This document shows positions 17,142-25,521 of a stretch of 44,697 nt of DNA, in pieces. The notes below the pieces were generated by a model. That model ran no database searches, was not told the DNA's origin, and worked only from the letters and a program-made list of their open reading frames with translations. Source of the DNA: CAZQKW01 sp964594075 (GTDB taxonomy: Bacteria > Desulfobacterota > WTBG01 > CAIYCZ01); contig CAZQKW010000031.1 of assembly GCA_964594075.1 (NCBI GenBank), positions 1 through 44,697 of the forward strand. The letters are read 5' to 3'. Position 1 is the first letter of the stretch; each line of letters opens with the position of its first letter. The translations under genes and the position numbers were made by a program.

Positions 17142-18587
17142 TTACTGCCCCCTCTGCTTTGCGAGAATTGTTTCAAGTGACTGGTAAAGCGCGTCTATGA
17201 CGTATTTCTGATACTTGCCTACGGGCACACCATTGTATATGACGCGCGTATTGCCCTGCACCATTTCGCGCACATAGGGCTGTGACCAATCCGTATATTC
17301 AATGTGCTTATATACATCGTACTGCTCAAAATCTTTATAGTTCTTTAATGCATGGTGGAATAGAGTGTCGGAATTTTCCGCATAAAATTCTATGGGGAGG
17401 CCAATAGCGAAATCATACCCTTCATTAATGGCATTCCAGTAGGCGCGATTAGTGGAGAGATATTTTTGCTGGGGATCCCATATGGGGTCAGCAAACTCAT
17501 CCTGGCACAGAACCACATTAGTCTTAGGAAATTTATAGGAAGCAAGCAGCTGTTTTACTTCTTCAAAAAGCTTGTCCCGGTATGCTGGAGCAAGCTCAAG
17601 CCAAGCCTCCCATTTGAATTTTTCCCACGGCATACCATGCACCGTAACGGCCACCGTAACCGTGGCGTTTGCCGGCAGGGTGTCGAGACGGTCTTTGAGC
17701 ATCTGCACATATGCGTCACGCATGGGCTTAAAGTGCCCCATAGGCGGCGCCATGATAACTTTGACTTTCTTCCCCGGATGATTATGCTCCCACTCTTCAA
17801 TATATTCTATTGAATGCCGGAATCCTGAATTGAAATCTTCAAAATGTGAATAGATAGCAAGCGGCGAGGATAAAACAATGGTGTTGCAGCCGGCATTGAG
17901 CAACTCGTGCAATTTTTTCTTCATGTCGGCGTAAAGCATGCTGCTTTCTGCCCGCCATTGCACGCCCGGGTATGAGCGCTGTATTTTCTCCATGGCGCCA
18001 TTAATGACGGCATAGGTCTGCTGCCAGTGGGGGAGTTTGGTGGTTCCTAATCCTTTACCATAGTACCAGACGCGCGCTTTGTTTATGACTTTGCCGGCAA
18101 GGGAGGGCATACCGCCGTAGCGCCCGATGTAAAGGAAGTAGCCATGATCAAGATAAATCATCTTCGACGGCGGCACCCATGTCACCATTCCCTGCTTGTA
18201 CTTATCAATATACGGCGTGCCGTCAAGATCCCGGTCGTTGCCAAAAGGGTCAACCAGCGCCGTGGGTTCAAATTCATGGTGCTCATGAAATTTCACCGGG
18301 TCAAGCAGCGCGACACCGGCATCCTTTTGCGCAAAAATCCTAAACGGCCAGGGCACAATCGTGTTGAAAATTTTAAACGTGACATTATAGAAAAACGGAT
18401 AACTCAGCTCCTCAGGCATGATGAGCGTGGTTATAAAAATTCCGATTTTGCCCTCTGGAACCGTGTCCTGTTTCTTATATACTTCATAATAATCCGGCTT
18501 CAGCCGCTGATTTTTATACCGGTAGGTGCCGTAGCCAACACCGATAATGATAATCAGAATTAAAAGAAACCATTTTAAAATTTTCAT
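17142..18587 (-). CDS. Membrane-anchored ferrochelatase-like protein
   Basis: A 481-aa protein with one N-terminal membrane helix (about 5-21) and a large soluble domain. The C-terminal half resembles ferrochelatase and related chelatases: LLNAGCNTIVLSSPLAIYSHFED (229-251), VTVAVTVHGMP with His317 at the position of the metal-binding His, then CQDEFADPIWDP, and IGLPIEFYAENSDTLFHHAL (395-414) aligning with the block that carries the second catalytic residue, here Asp407 in place of Glu. The N-terminal 200 residues are longer than in ferrochelatase and unfamiliar. GGGGAG gives the start. It lies 18 bases behind the thiolase gene. A membrane-tethered chelatase relative in a cluster of bilin-reductase-like genes suggests tetrapyrrole metal handling, for example metal removal; that is inference. 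Confidence 0.6.
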   Translation of the reverse strand: MKILKWFLLILIIIIGVGYGTYRYKNQRLKPDYYEVYKKQDTVPEGKIGIFITTLIMPEELSYPFFYNVTFKIFNTIVPWPFRIFAQKDAGVALLDPVKFHEHHEFEPTALVDPFGNDRDLDGTPYIDKYKQGMVTWVPPSKMIYLDHGYFLYIGRYGGMPSLAGKVINKARVWYYGKGLGTTKLPHWQQTYAVINGAMEKIQRSYPGVQWRAESSMLYADMKKKLHELLNAGCNTIVLSSPLAIYSHFEDFNSGFRHSIEYIEEWEHNHPGKKVKVIMAPPMGHFKPMRDAYVQMLKDRLDTLPANATVTVAVTVHGMPWEKFKWEAWLELAPAYRDKLFEEVKQLLASYKFPKTNVVLCQDEFADPIWDPQQKYLSTNRAYWNAINEGYDFAIGLPIEFYAENSDTLFHHALKNYKDFEQYDVYKHIEYTDWSQPYVREMVQGNTRVIYNGVPVGKYQKYVIDALYQSLETILAKQRGQ

Positions 18588-18605
18588 AAGCTCCCCGCGA
18601 TTCGT

Positions 18606-19826
18606 TTACCGTGGTGCGTCATCCCGCGAGAGTATCACCGCCATTGCCGGACCGCCGCCGGCACAGAGCGATGCACACCCGAGGCGCGCATCCATTTTTT
18701 GCATTTCATGAAGCAGGCTGACGATTATGCGCAACCCTGAACAGCCGACCGGGTGTCCCAGCGATATGCCGGATCCGTTTCTGTTCACTATATCCATATT
18801 AAAGTTAAATTTATAGTCAAGCGCTAATCTGCGTTCAACGCCCAAAAACTGTGCGGCAAAAGCTTCATTGATTTCCCAGCACTCAATATCCGGGAACGAA
18901 AGCTGTGCTCTCTTTAATGCCAGCGGTATGGCAACAGCGGGGCCGAGCCCCATCAATGCCGGTTCAATGCCGGCACTTGCAGTCGCAACTATTCTGGCAA
19001 GCGGTTTGATGCCCAGCCGGCGCGCTTTTTCACCCGACATGAGCACTGCAGCCGCAGCCCCGTCATTCACCCCTGACGCATTGCCTGCGGTGACCGTGCC
19101 GTCATCCTTAAATACCGGTTTCAGTTTTGCGAGAACCTCCAAAGTAGTGCTTTCGCGCGGATGTTCATCGGCATCAAATAGTTTTTCGCCGTTTTTCTGC
19201 TTAATTGCAACAGGCACTATTTCGTCGCGAAATTTACCGCTCTTTATGGCGGCACTGGCGCGCTGTTGACTCAGCAACGCCAGACGGTCTTGTTCTTCCC
19301 GGGTGATACCGAATAGAGTTGCGATGTTTTCCGCCGTCATCCCCATATGATACTGCTCTATGGAACAGATTAAAGCATCGCGCATCATCGCATCTTCAAC
19401 AACGCCAGACCCCATCCGATAACCGCTTCGGCCTTTGAGCAAAAGATAGGGAGCACCGCTCATGCTTTCCGTGCCCACGATCAGGGAAATGCCGCTTTTG
19501 CCCAGCATGATATTATGAGCAGCAATTTCAACGGCACGCATTGATGAGGTGCAGAGCTGATTGACAGTACACGCGGGCGCCTGCCACGGAATCCCTATCG
19601 CGCCCTGAATCTGCCGGCCAATATTTGATCCCACTCCTGCCTGAATCACATTGCCGCACACCACTTCGTCAATCTGTTCAGGGACAAGCCCGGCGCGTTT
19701 AAGTGCTTCCGCTCCTGCGATACGGCCCAGTTCCCTCGGATGAACATCCTTCAATGTTCCTAAAAAATCTCCTATCGGCGTTCGGCAGGCGCTGGCTATA
19801 ACAATCGTGGAAGGCATAATCACCAT
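18606..19826 (-). CDS. Thiolase (acetyl-CoA C-acyltransferase family)
   Basis: A 406-aa enzyme with the full thiolase active site: Cys92 in NQLCTSSMRA, NEAFAAQ near 318, His358 in GHPVGCSG and Cys388 in CAGGG. It forms or cleaves 3-ketoacyl-CoA. No acyl-CoA ligase, dehydrogenase or hydratase accompanies it in the window, so its link to the rest of the cluster is unclear; it could remove a side chain after activation elsewhere. Start at MVIMPSTIV (19826) or MPSTIV (19817); neither has a strong ribosome binding site. It begins 6 bases after the heme-c protein, so translation is probably coupled. Confidence 0.9.
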   Translation of the reverse strand: MVIMPSTIVIASACRTPIGDFLGTLKDVHPRELGRIAGAEALKRAGLVPEQIDEVVCGNVIQAGVGSNIGRQIQGAIGIPWQAPACTVNQLCTSSMRAVEIAAHNIMLGKSGISLIVGTESMSGAPYLLLKGRSGYRMGSGVVEDAMMRDALICSIEQYHMGMTAENIATLFGITREEQDRLALLSQQRASAAIKSGKFRDEIVPVAIKQKNGEKLFDADEHPRESTTLEVLAKLKPVFKDDGTVTAGNASGVNDGAAAAVLMSGEKARRLGIKPLARIVATASAGIEPALMGLGPAVAIPLALKRAQLSFPDIECWEINEAFAAQFLGVERRLALDYKFNFNMDIVNRNGSGISLGHPVGCSGLRIIVSLLHEMQKMDARLGCASLCAGGGPAMAVILSRDDAPR

Positions 19827-19832
19827 TGCAGG

Positions 19833-20636
19833 CTAATTACGTGACCATCGTTGTCTGGTTCTGTATCCCTCATTTTTAAGGGAGCTGTCGGTAAGGGTTA
19901 TCTGATCCGCCCTGATTCTGGTCATGATCATCCCCTTTTTCATCATCTGTTTCATCTGCTCAACCGGGATTTTTTGAGCCTCCGCTCCATATTCAAAATA
20001 ATAGACTGACAAACCTTCATCAAATTCTTTGGTGTTGCCGTCAAAAAGTTCTGCCGTACCCATAATCTGCAGGCACAGGGTGCTTGCAAAATCAGTAAAC
20101 TCTTTATGCCAGCCCAGACTTACCGCCGGATTATTTTCAATGTGATTTAATTTTGTGGTGCCTTTCTCTGAAAAGCTGTAAAGCACCATGTTCTCCGGGT
20201 CAAGCGAGTAATCAAGCGTGGTTGCCAGGGGTTTATTATTGAGCGATGTGGCAAGGATAAATGTCTTTTTCTGTTTTTTTCCGCCGATTATTTTAACGAT
20301 GCGCTCTTTTACTTTATCGTTTGGCATAATCCCTTCATTGGCCTTCCACATCAGGTAATCTCCATAAAGCCATGCCTGGGTGGCGCTGGTTTTCGCATCA
20401 AGTTTTATCTCATGGCAGTCGTTGCAGCTCATTCCCGGCTCGATTTCCGGATGGCTTTCGCTCAGTTGTGCGCCGGCTTCTATGCTTTCAGCTTTTTTTT
20501 GCTGAATTGCGGGCTTTTTTTCTGCCGCCTGGTTTTCTTTCTTTTCTGTTTCCGACAGTATCCCGTATCCCCCAAGGGCGAGTAGGCCGGATACCATTAA
20601 AATTAAAATTATGAAACGGTTTTGTTTGGTCATCAT
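19833..20636 (-). CDS. Membrane-anchored heme-c / FMN split-barrel fusion protein
   Basis: A 267-aa protein with three parts: an N-terminal hydrophobic anchor (about 8-27), a charged Gln/Lys linker, a single c-type heme site CNDCH (Cys71, Cys74, His75), and a split-barrel domain of the pyridoxamine-phosphate-oxidase superfamily (about 100-265) with FILATSLNNKPLATTLDYSL, TTKLNHIENNPAVSLGW and LQIMGTAELFDG. Heme attachment requires export, so the protein probably works outside the cytoplasmic membrane. Such a fusion could pass electrons between heme and flavin or act on a porphyrin. AAAGGAG gives the start. It shares its fold with the cytoplasmic protein at 10566-11147. Confidence 0.8.
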   Translation of the reverse strand: MMTKQNRFIILILMVSGLLALGGYGILSETEKKENQAAEKKPAIQQKKAESIEAGAQLSESHPEIEPGMSCNDCHEIKLDAKTSATQAWLYGDYLMWKANEGIMPNDKVKERIVKIIGGKKQKKTFILATSLNNKPLATTLDYSLDPENMVLYSFSEKGTTKLNHIENNPAVSLGWHKEFTDFASTLCLQIMGTAELFDGNTKEFDEGLSVYYFEYGAEAQKIPVEQMKQMMKKGMIMTRIRADQITLTDSSLKNEGYRTRQRWSRN

Positions 20637-20689
20637 AGTTCTCCTTTACCTGTTTTCTTTTTGTGAGCTTTCAAAACGAGAGAGTATAT

Positions 20690-21952
20690 CTATAAGGCTT
20701 TTTCAACCAGTTCAATAAGGCTGATAATTTTTAATGGGCTTTCGGTAGCATTAACAGCATCGGCGAGGTTTGACTCACACCAGGGACAGGACGTTACCAG
20801 AGCTTCTGCACCTGTTGCTGCAGCCTCAGCAATACGCTCCTGCGCGGCATGAAGCGCAAATTCTGGAAATGCCGACTTTACGCCTCCACCTGCGCCACAG
20901 CACCAGGAAAACTCCCGTATGCGTTCCATTTCGATGAGCTCGATACCCGGTATAGCCAGAAGAATGTTCCGTGGCGCATCAAACACCCCGTTTGAACCGA
21001 AATTTCGCTGCCGCGGCGGATCACTCAGTCCCCACTTGAGGCGTTTGCCTTCCCACAGATCCTGTTTCTCGCCACCCCTGCCCAGATGACACGGATCATG
21101 CCAGGTAACCTTCAGAGGAACTTTTTTCTTGAATTGCAGTTTTCCCTGCTGAATGAGCTGGTCTAAAAGCTGGACACTGTGAAGAACCTCATACTGCATC
21201 TTCTCCACACCAGGATAATGCGCCTGAAAAATCCCGTAACACCCAGAGCACGATGTGATCACCTGTTGTATTCCCAGTTTATTAAACATTTTAACATTGT
21301 TTCCCGCAATTTCATAAAACATTTCTTCCATTCCGACTTTAAGCACCGGGCTGGCGCAGCAGGTTTCGTTGTTGCCCAGAATGCCGACATCCACCCCTGC
21401 CTCCTGGATTATGCGCAACGTTGCGCGGGCAACTTTTTGCAGATTGGCGTTGTATGAATACGTGCAGCCGGCAAAATACAGCACCGCGGCTTTTTCTTTG
21501 TTCAGATCTTTCACGTTCATGTTGCGCGCCCATTGTGCCCGTCTGGTTTTCGGTTGAAGCCAGGGATTATTGTTTTTCCTGATGCTGTCGATAGCCGGCA
21601 TATGACCCGGCAGCGGCCCTTTGCCCTGCGCGACGGCAAATTTCCGTAATTCATGCAAAATCTCCAGCGGCTCCATATCGCGGGTGAACTTGCAGGTCAC
21701 ATCACAACCGCCGCATAACGTGCAGGTGTAAATAACTTCCAGCACCTTGTCAGTAAGTTCTATTTCACCCTCCAGCAAAGCCCGCGCTACATCAAAGCGG
21801 CCCTGCGCTGAATAGGCATCATAGAGATATTCCTGCATTGACGGACAGATGCGCGCCCGATCTCTGCTTTTCACGCTCCACGGATGAACCCACTTACACA
21901 TGGAACAGCGCTCACAGTTCACCAGGTCCCAGCGGTACTTTTCAAGGCTCAT
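20690..21952 (-). CDS. CCG-domain iron-sulfur oxidoreductase, HdrD/GlcF type (second copy)
   Basis: A 420-aa electron-transfer protein. CERCSMCKWVHPW followed by a Cys about 17 residues later, and CTLCGGCDVTC, form the N-terminal cluster sites. The two CCG domains are visible as FAGCTYSYN with NETCCASPVLK, and WHDPCHLGRGG with SWCCGAGGG and CPWCESNL. An insertion of about 20 residues (EKQDLWEGKRLKWGLSDPPR) follows the second domain's HDPCHLGR and is absent from the other copy at 11184. GGGAG sets the start at 21952; the gene overlaps the upstream FMN-reductase-like gene by 11 bases. A longer frame to 22120 lies within that gene and is rejected. Probable partner of the FAD-linked oxidases upstream. 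Confidence 0.85.
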   Translation of the reverse strand: MSLEKYRWDLVNCERCSMCKWVHPWSVKSRDRARICPSMQEYLYDAYSAQGRFDVARALLEGEIELTDKVLEVIYTCTLCGGCDVTCKFTRDMEPLEILHELRKFAVAQGKGPLPGHMPAIDSIRKNNNPWLQPKTRRAQWARNMNVKDLNKEKAAVLYFAGCTYSYNANLQKVARATLRIIQEAGVDVGILGNNETCCASPVLKVGMEEMFYEIAGNNVKMFNKLGIQQVITSCSGCYGIFQAHYPGVEKMQYEVLHSVQLLDQLIQQGKLQFKKKVPLKVTWHDPCHLGRGGEKQDLWEGKRLKWGLSDPPRQRNFGSNGVFDAPRNILLAIPGIELIEMERIREFSWCCGAGGGVKSAFPEFALHAAQERIAEAAATGAEALVTSCPWCESNLADAVNATESPLKIISLIELVEKAL

Positions 21953-22607
21953 TGTTTTCTCCCTTTGCAAAACTTTTAGTTTCAACTCCTTCTGCGACGA
22001 TACGCTCGAGGAGCGTTTCTCCCATGCGATACGCATGCTGTAATTTTTCCCTGAGCATTTCTTCTGGCATATTTTCCACACTGCCGACATAAAATTTGTC
22101 GATGGTCTCAACTTGTTCAATCATAAAATGCGCTTCCATCATCTCAAAGCAAGGATCTCCCATCACTTCCCGATATTCATCAGAACAGTTGCCCGTAACA
22201 ATCATAAGCGCCTTTTTTCGAAATCCGGCGGGTGCTCGGGACGCGCCAATGGTGGCATAGGCTTTGGGTGGCCGGTGGGAAAGCGCAATTTTTCTTTCAA
22301 TAAATTTTTTCATTAATGCTGTTACGGAGCCGTCATAAACCGGTGTTGCCAGGATATACCCCGCAGCCCTGATATAATCTTCCAGCAGCGCCGCCATATC
22401 GTCCTTCAGCGGACACCTGCCAATAGGCAGCACTGGATCGTCAAACAGACATTTGCAGCACCCCATGCAGTGCTGAATGTTTTTTTTAATGAGATCAACG
22501 CGCTGAACCTGCGCCCCCTTAGCTGCTGCGCCCGCAAGCGCGTGCTGCAGCAAGTGGCTGCAGATACCGTTAACCCGCGGACTTCCTAATATCCCCAGTA
22601 TAATCAC
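21942..22607 (-). CDS. NADPH-dependent FMN reductase / iron-sulfur flavoprotein-like
   Basis: A 221-aa flavodoxin-fold protein. GSPRVNGICSHLL (about 8-20) is the FMN phosphate loop, C-MGCCKCLFDD (about 47-57) is a Cys-rich loop like that of iron-sulfur flavoproteins, and ATPVYDGSVTALMKKFIER (about 87-105) is the family FMN-side motif. The four-Cys pattern could hold a 4Fe-4S cluster, making it a one/two-electron switch between ferredoxin and flavin enzymes. It overlaps the downstream CCG gene by 11 bases, which suggests tight co-expression. Confidence 0.8.
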   Translation of the reverse strand: MIILGILGSPRVNGICSHLLQHALAGAAAKGAQVQRVDLIKKNIQHCMGCCKCLFDDPVLPIGRCPLKDDMAALLEDYIRAAGYILATPVYDGSVTALMKKFIERKIALSHRPPKAYATIGASRAPAGFRKKALMIVTGNCSDEYREVMGDPCFEMMEAHFMIEQVETIDKFYVGSVENMPEEMLREKLQHAYRMGETLLERIVAEGVETKSFAKGENNEP

Positions 22608-22672
22608 AAATAGCGCGCCTCGTTAAGAGGGAGCACCGAAAAGCTCCTCATAATTCCGTGTCATAATTGAAA

Positions 22673-23431
22673 TCAGGAAAAAGCAAGTGGCGGGAACCCG
22701 TAAGCTTCCATGACTTCAAGAGGAATATTGTTCTGCCGCGCGACTTTTACCCCGTAGTCCTCGGTCAATATCCATTCAATGATTGTTTTGCGCCGTTCGT
22801 TCATCGCATAAAAATCATTTTCCGTTGGCTTGCGCGATGCTGCCTGGTCTATTATCGTGCGGTAGGCATTCAAGGCCTCCCGCATCATGTCTTCAAGCAA
22901 CCCGGCATCGCGTTCTTCAAAAAAATAGAGGATACCGCATTCCGCCGCACAGCCGCCGAGCATGCCCCGCCCGGCAAGAAATGCCTGATATTCATCCAGA
23001 CTCTGTCCATGCCGACTGCAGACCCGCTTGAGCGCTGTTACCAAAGTATCTTTATCGGGGTTTTCCAGAACCCCCGTTTGGATGATGAGATCTGTATAAA
23101 ATGTTATCATAACATCCTGGCCCTCTATTTTGCTCGTGCTGGCCATAATAATAAAACCCGGAATAAAGGGATTTGTTGGCCAGGCCATTGTTTGAATCAG
23201 GGTCAAATCGGCAGATGCTCCTTCCACTGTTCCGCCGGTCATGCATATCATGGCGATGCCGGCCTTTTCAAAAACAGTTCCCCTGCAGCGGTGCACTTCA
23301 GCGGAAAAAATTTCCGACTGCCAATGCCGGATTTCGTCAAAAGATGCTGTTTCATCAACTGCTGCGTAAAATTGTCTGCACAAGATCAGATGATCGTGCG
23401 TGGGAAATACACAAGCTGGTTTATTATTCAT
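22673..23431 (-). CDS. HemF-like (oxygen-dependent coproporphyrinogen oxidase fold) protein lacking catalytic residues
   Basis: A 252-aa protein that aligns by eye to HemF over its whole length. GTVFEKAGI (51-59) matches the HemF block VFEKAGVN; NPFIPGFIIMAS (87-98) matches NPxxPTxHxNxR; FYTDLI matches the GGGxDLTP strand; and RRKTIIEWILTEDYGVKVA with the tail EAYGFPPLA (213 onward) matches RRGRYVEFNLxYDRGT and the final SLPP. The catalytic His and Arg of NPxxPTxHxNxR are Ile94 and Ser98 here, so it cannot be an ordinary coproporphyrinogen oxidase, and an O2-dependent enzyme would be odd in this genome. It may bind or act on another tetrapyrrole. AGGAG sets the start; the oxidoreductase gene ends 21 bases upstream. 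Confidence 0.6.
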   Translation of the reverse strand: MNNKPACVFPTHDHLILCRQFYAAVDETASFDEIRHWQSEIFSAEVHRCRGTVFEKAGIAMICMTGGTVEGASADLTLIQTMAWPTNPFIPGFIIMASTSKIEGQDVMITFYTDLIIQTGVLENPDKDTLVTALKRVCSRHGQSLDEYQAFLAGRGMLGGCAAECGILYFFEERDAGLLEDMMREALNAYRTIIDQAASRKPTENDFYAMNERRKTIIEWILTEDYGVKVARQNNIPLEVMEAYGFPPLAFS

Positions 23432-23452
23432 AATAATTCTCCTGTGGATGTG

Positions 23453-25417
23453 TTAAAAATGCGGCGTGTGTATCGCGTTTGCGGCAGCCAGCGACTCAGA
23501 AATCTCTTTTAATTCAAGGCGTTCTACTGTCTCCCGCTTCAGTAAACCCGTTTGCACATCCCAGCCGCGCAGCTCATAGTATTCGTCCATAAGCAATGCA
23601 AGCTGTTTCCGGTCTATGGCTTTGCCTTTGTATGATATTAATTCATCCCCTTTACCCGGAAGAAAGCGCTCGGGATTGTAGATGTCAAAGATATCCGCAG
23701 GGGGCTCCGCGCGATCAATAAAATAAGTTTCAGACAATACGTCATCACGCCGGCCTTTTCTGCCGTCGCGCAATTGAATGGCACGGTTTAAGTTAAAAAC
23801 CCGCTCGCCGACCAGATTTAATTCTTCCTCATTATATTTCACGCCGGTCACCGCTGAGAACAATTGGCTCTCCAGTGTCGGATCGCCTACATGGTCGGCG
23901 GTGCGCGCATTATCCATAACCGGCCATACTAGATCGCAGAGCACCAGACACTCCTTTGCATACTGGCGATCCTGGATGATTTTTGCAGCACGCGCCTTTC
24001 CCGCGCACGTGGAAAAATCTACTGCTTCAGCACCGCCCCAGAACCTTTCAGCAATGGCGCGCAATACATCTGTAGAGACATAGCTGTCTTTGCCATCGGT
24101 TTTGAGCCAGAGCGCCCATTTGGTGAGCGGCTGACAAATTTCATGCAGGGTGGTGATGGCCGGCCGCTGCTCCACCGCAAAAACAGGTGCCGATATGATA
24201 AAACTTTTTGGCCCATAGGTTCGTGCCGGCCTGCCGGAACTGGTGAGAAATTCACTTACAATAGCGGCTGATTCATTGCCAAAGCTTGCAGCCGCACGCA
24301 CTGCGCCTTCGGCAAGCACGCTGCCAAATCCTTCCCGCGTTGAAATCATTTCAAACAACTGCTGGATAAATGCAAGGCTGCCCATACGGCCAACGGGCAG
24401 GCCGGTCATCTTTTCCGTTAGGATGCCGCGCTCCAGGCACTGCTCAATCCACAGCAACAGGAATAATATTTCATCCGCACACAGAGAATAATCATTGACC
24501 AGGTTGGCAGCAATAAACGTTACATCAGTTATGTGCCTGTTAAGTTTTATGTCCCATTTTGCATAAAATGACCCCATGTGGCATTTGCGAATCCCTTCAA
24601 GACCGGTGGTTGTGCGCTGCAACGAGCGCCAGCACCCCTGCGGACAGGCGTGGCAGTGCAGTTTTTTTACGGTTTCAGTTCCTGGCATTGGTACCAACTG
24701 GGCATAAATGTTATGAAAGCCCTGGCCGGTCATTTGTTTCAGCTTATCCCGAACCTGCCTGACGCCTTCCGGGTAAGCCTCGGTAATCCGTTCAGTGCCC
24801 TGTACGGCTATCGCCTTAAGATTTTTTGAGCCCATAAGCGAGCCGAACCCCATGGAAGCGCTGCCACCCACGTCGCCAATCAGGTTGCCGATGCGCGCAC
24901 CGTTTTCACACCCTGTGCCGATGGATATAATCTGGGTCGTGGAGCCACACTGCAGTTCTATGCTTTTTCTTGTTGCGGCATTGTTTTCGCCCCACAAGTG
25001 TTCTGCATTATGCAGGGTACACGTCCCATCGACAATGTGTACATACACGGGACTGTCAGCCCTTCCGGTAATAACCAAGCCATCAAACCCCGCCTTTTTA
25101 AGCGCGGCTGGGAAAAAACCGGCGATGCTTGCATAAACAAAGCGCTCCGGATAGGTGCAGGGTGATTTTCCGCAGACAACCATCCGTGGTGCTGCCGGAG
25201 CTGTTGTGCCGCACAGCGGCCCGGTCATCATTATGAGAGGGTTTTGCGGGTCAAAGGCCGCGGTGCCAGGCGATGTTTCATCCCAGTAGATTTTTTCCCC
25301 AATGCCAAGGCCGCCTATAAAGCGACGACTGTAATCAGTGGTCGGTTGTTCTGAGATTTTTTGACCGGTCAGGTCAATCCTGAGTATCCTGCCGGTCCAG
25401 CCGCATTGCTCAGACAT
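23453..25417 (-). CDS. Aldehyde:ferredoxin oxidoreductase family protein (tungsten/molybdopterin)
   Basis: A 654-aa cytoplasmic enzyme of the AOR family. The N-terminus GWTGRILRIDLTG and RFIGGLGIGEKIYW is diagnostic; GGSASMGFGSLMGSKNLKAIAVQG (about 195-218) is the pterin-binding region; CHACPQGC near 262 provides three 4Fe-4S ligands and Cys in LVLCDLVWP near 510 the fourth. Family members use a bis-pterin tungsten centre to oxidise aldehydes or, in benzoyl-CoA reductase BamB, to reduce aromatic rings. The substrate here is unknown. It has a weak ribosome binding site. It immediately precedes the HemF-like gene. A possible tungsten-enzyme maturase lies at 39364. Confidence 0.9.
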   Translation of the reverse strand: MSEQCGWTGRILRIDLTGQKISEQPTTDYSRRFIGGLGIGEKIYWDETSPGTAAFDPQNPLIMMTGPLCGTTAPAAPRMVVCGKSPCTYPERFVYASIAGFFPAALKKAGFDGLVITGRADSPVYVHIVDGTCTLHNAEHLWGENNAATRKSIELQCGSTTQIISIGTGCENGARIGNLIGDVGGSASMGFGSLMGSKNLKAIAVQGTERITEAYPEGVRQVRDKLKQMTGQGFHNIYAQLVPMPGTETVKKLHCHACPQGCWRSLQRTTTGLEGIRKCHMGSFYAKWDIKLNRHITDVTFIAANLVNDYSLCADEILFLLLWIEQCLERGILTEKMTGLPVGRMGSLAFIQQLFEMISTREGFGSVLAEGAVRAAASFGNESAAIVSEFLTSSGRPARTYGPKSFIISAPVFAVEQRPAITTLHEICQPLTKWALWLKTDGKDSYVSTDVLRAIAERFWGGAEAVDFSTCAGKARAAKIIQDRQYAKECLVLCDLVWPVMDNARTADHVGDPTLESQLFSAVTGVKYNEEELNLVGERVFNLNRAIQLRDGRKGRRDDVLSETYFIDRAEPPADIFDIYNPERFLPGKGDELISYKGKAIDRKQLALLMDEYYELRGWDVQTGLLKRETVERLELKEISESLAAANAIHTPHF

Positions 25418-25521
25418 AGGTGCTCAATGTTTTTATCAATGCCATTTTTTGTTTGTCAGCCAAGAAAACATGCACAGCGTAAAGGCAAGATGACCTGATG
25501 ACCATAATCAGCGCGGGGATT

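Noticed and set aside
22667..23512. 281-aa plus-strand frame opposite the HemF-like gene
   Set aside because: The minus-strand frame has a ribosome binding site, family motifs and operon context; this one has none.
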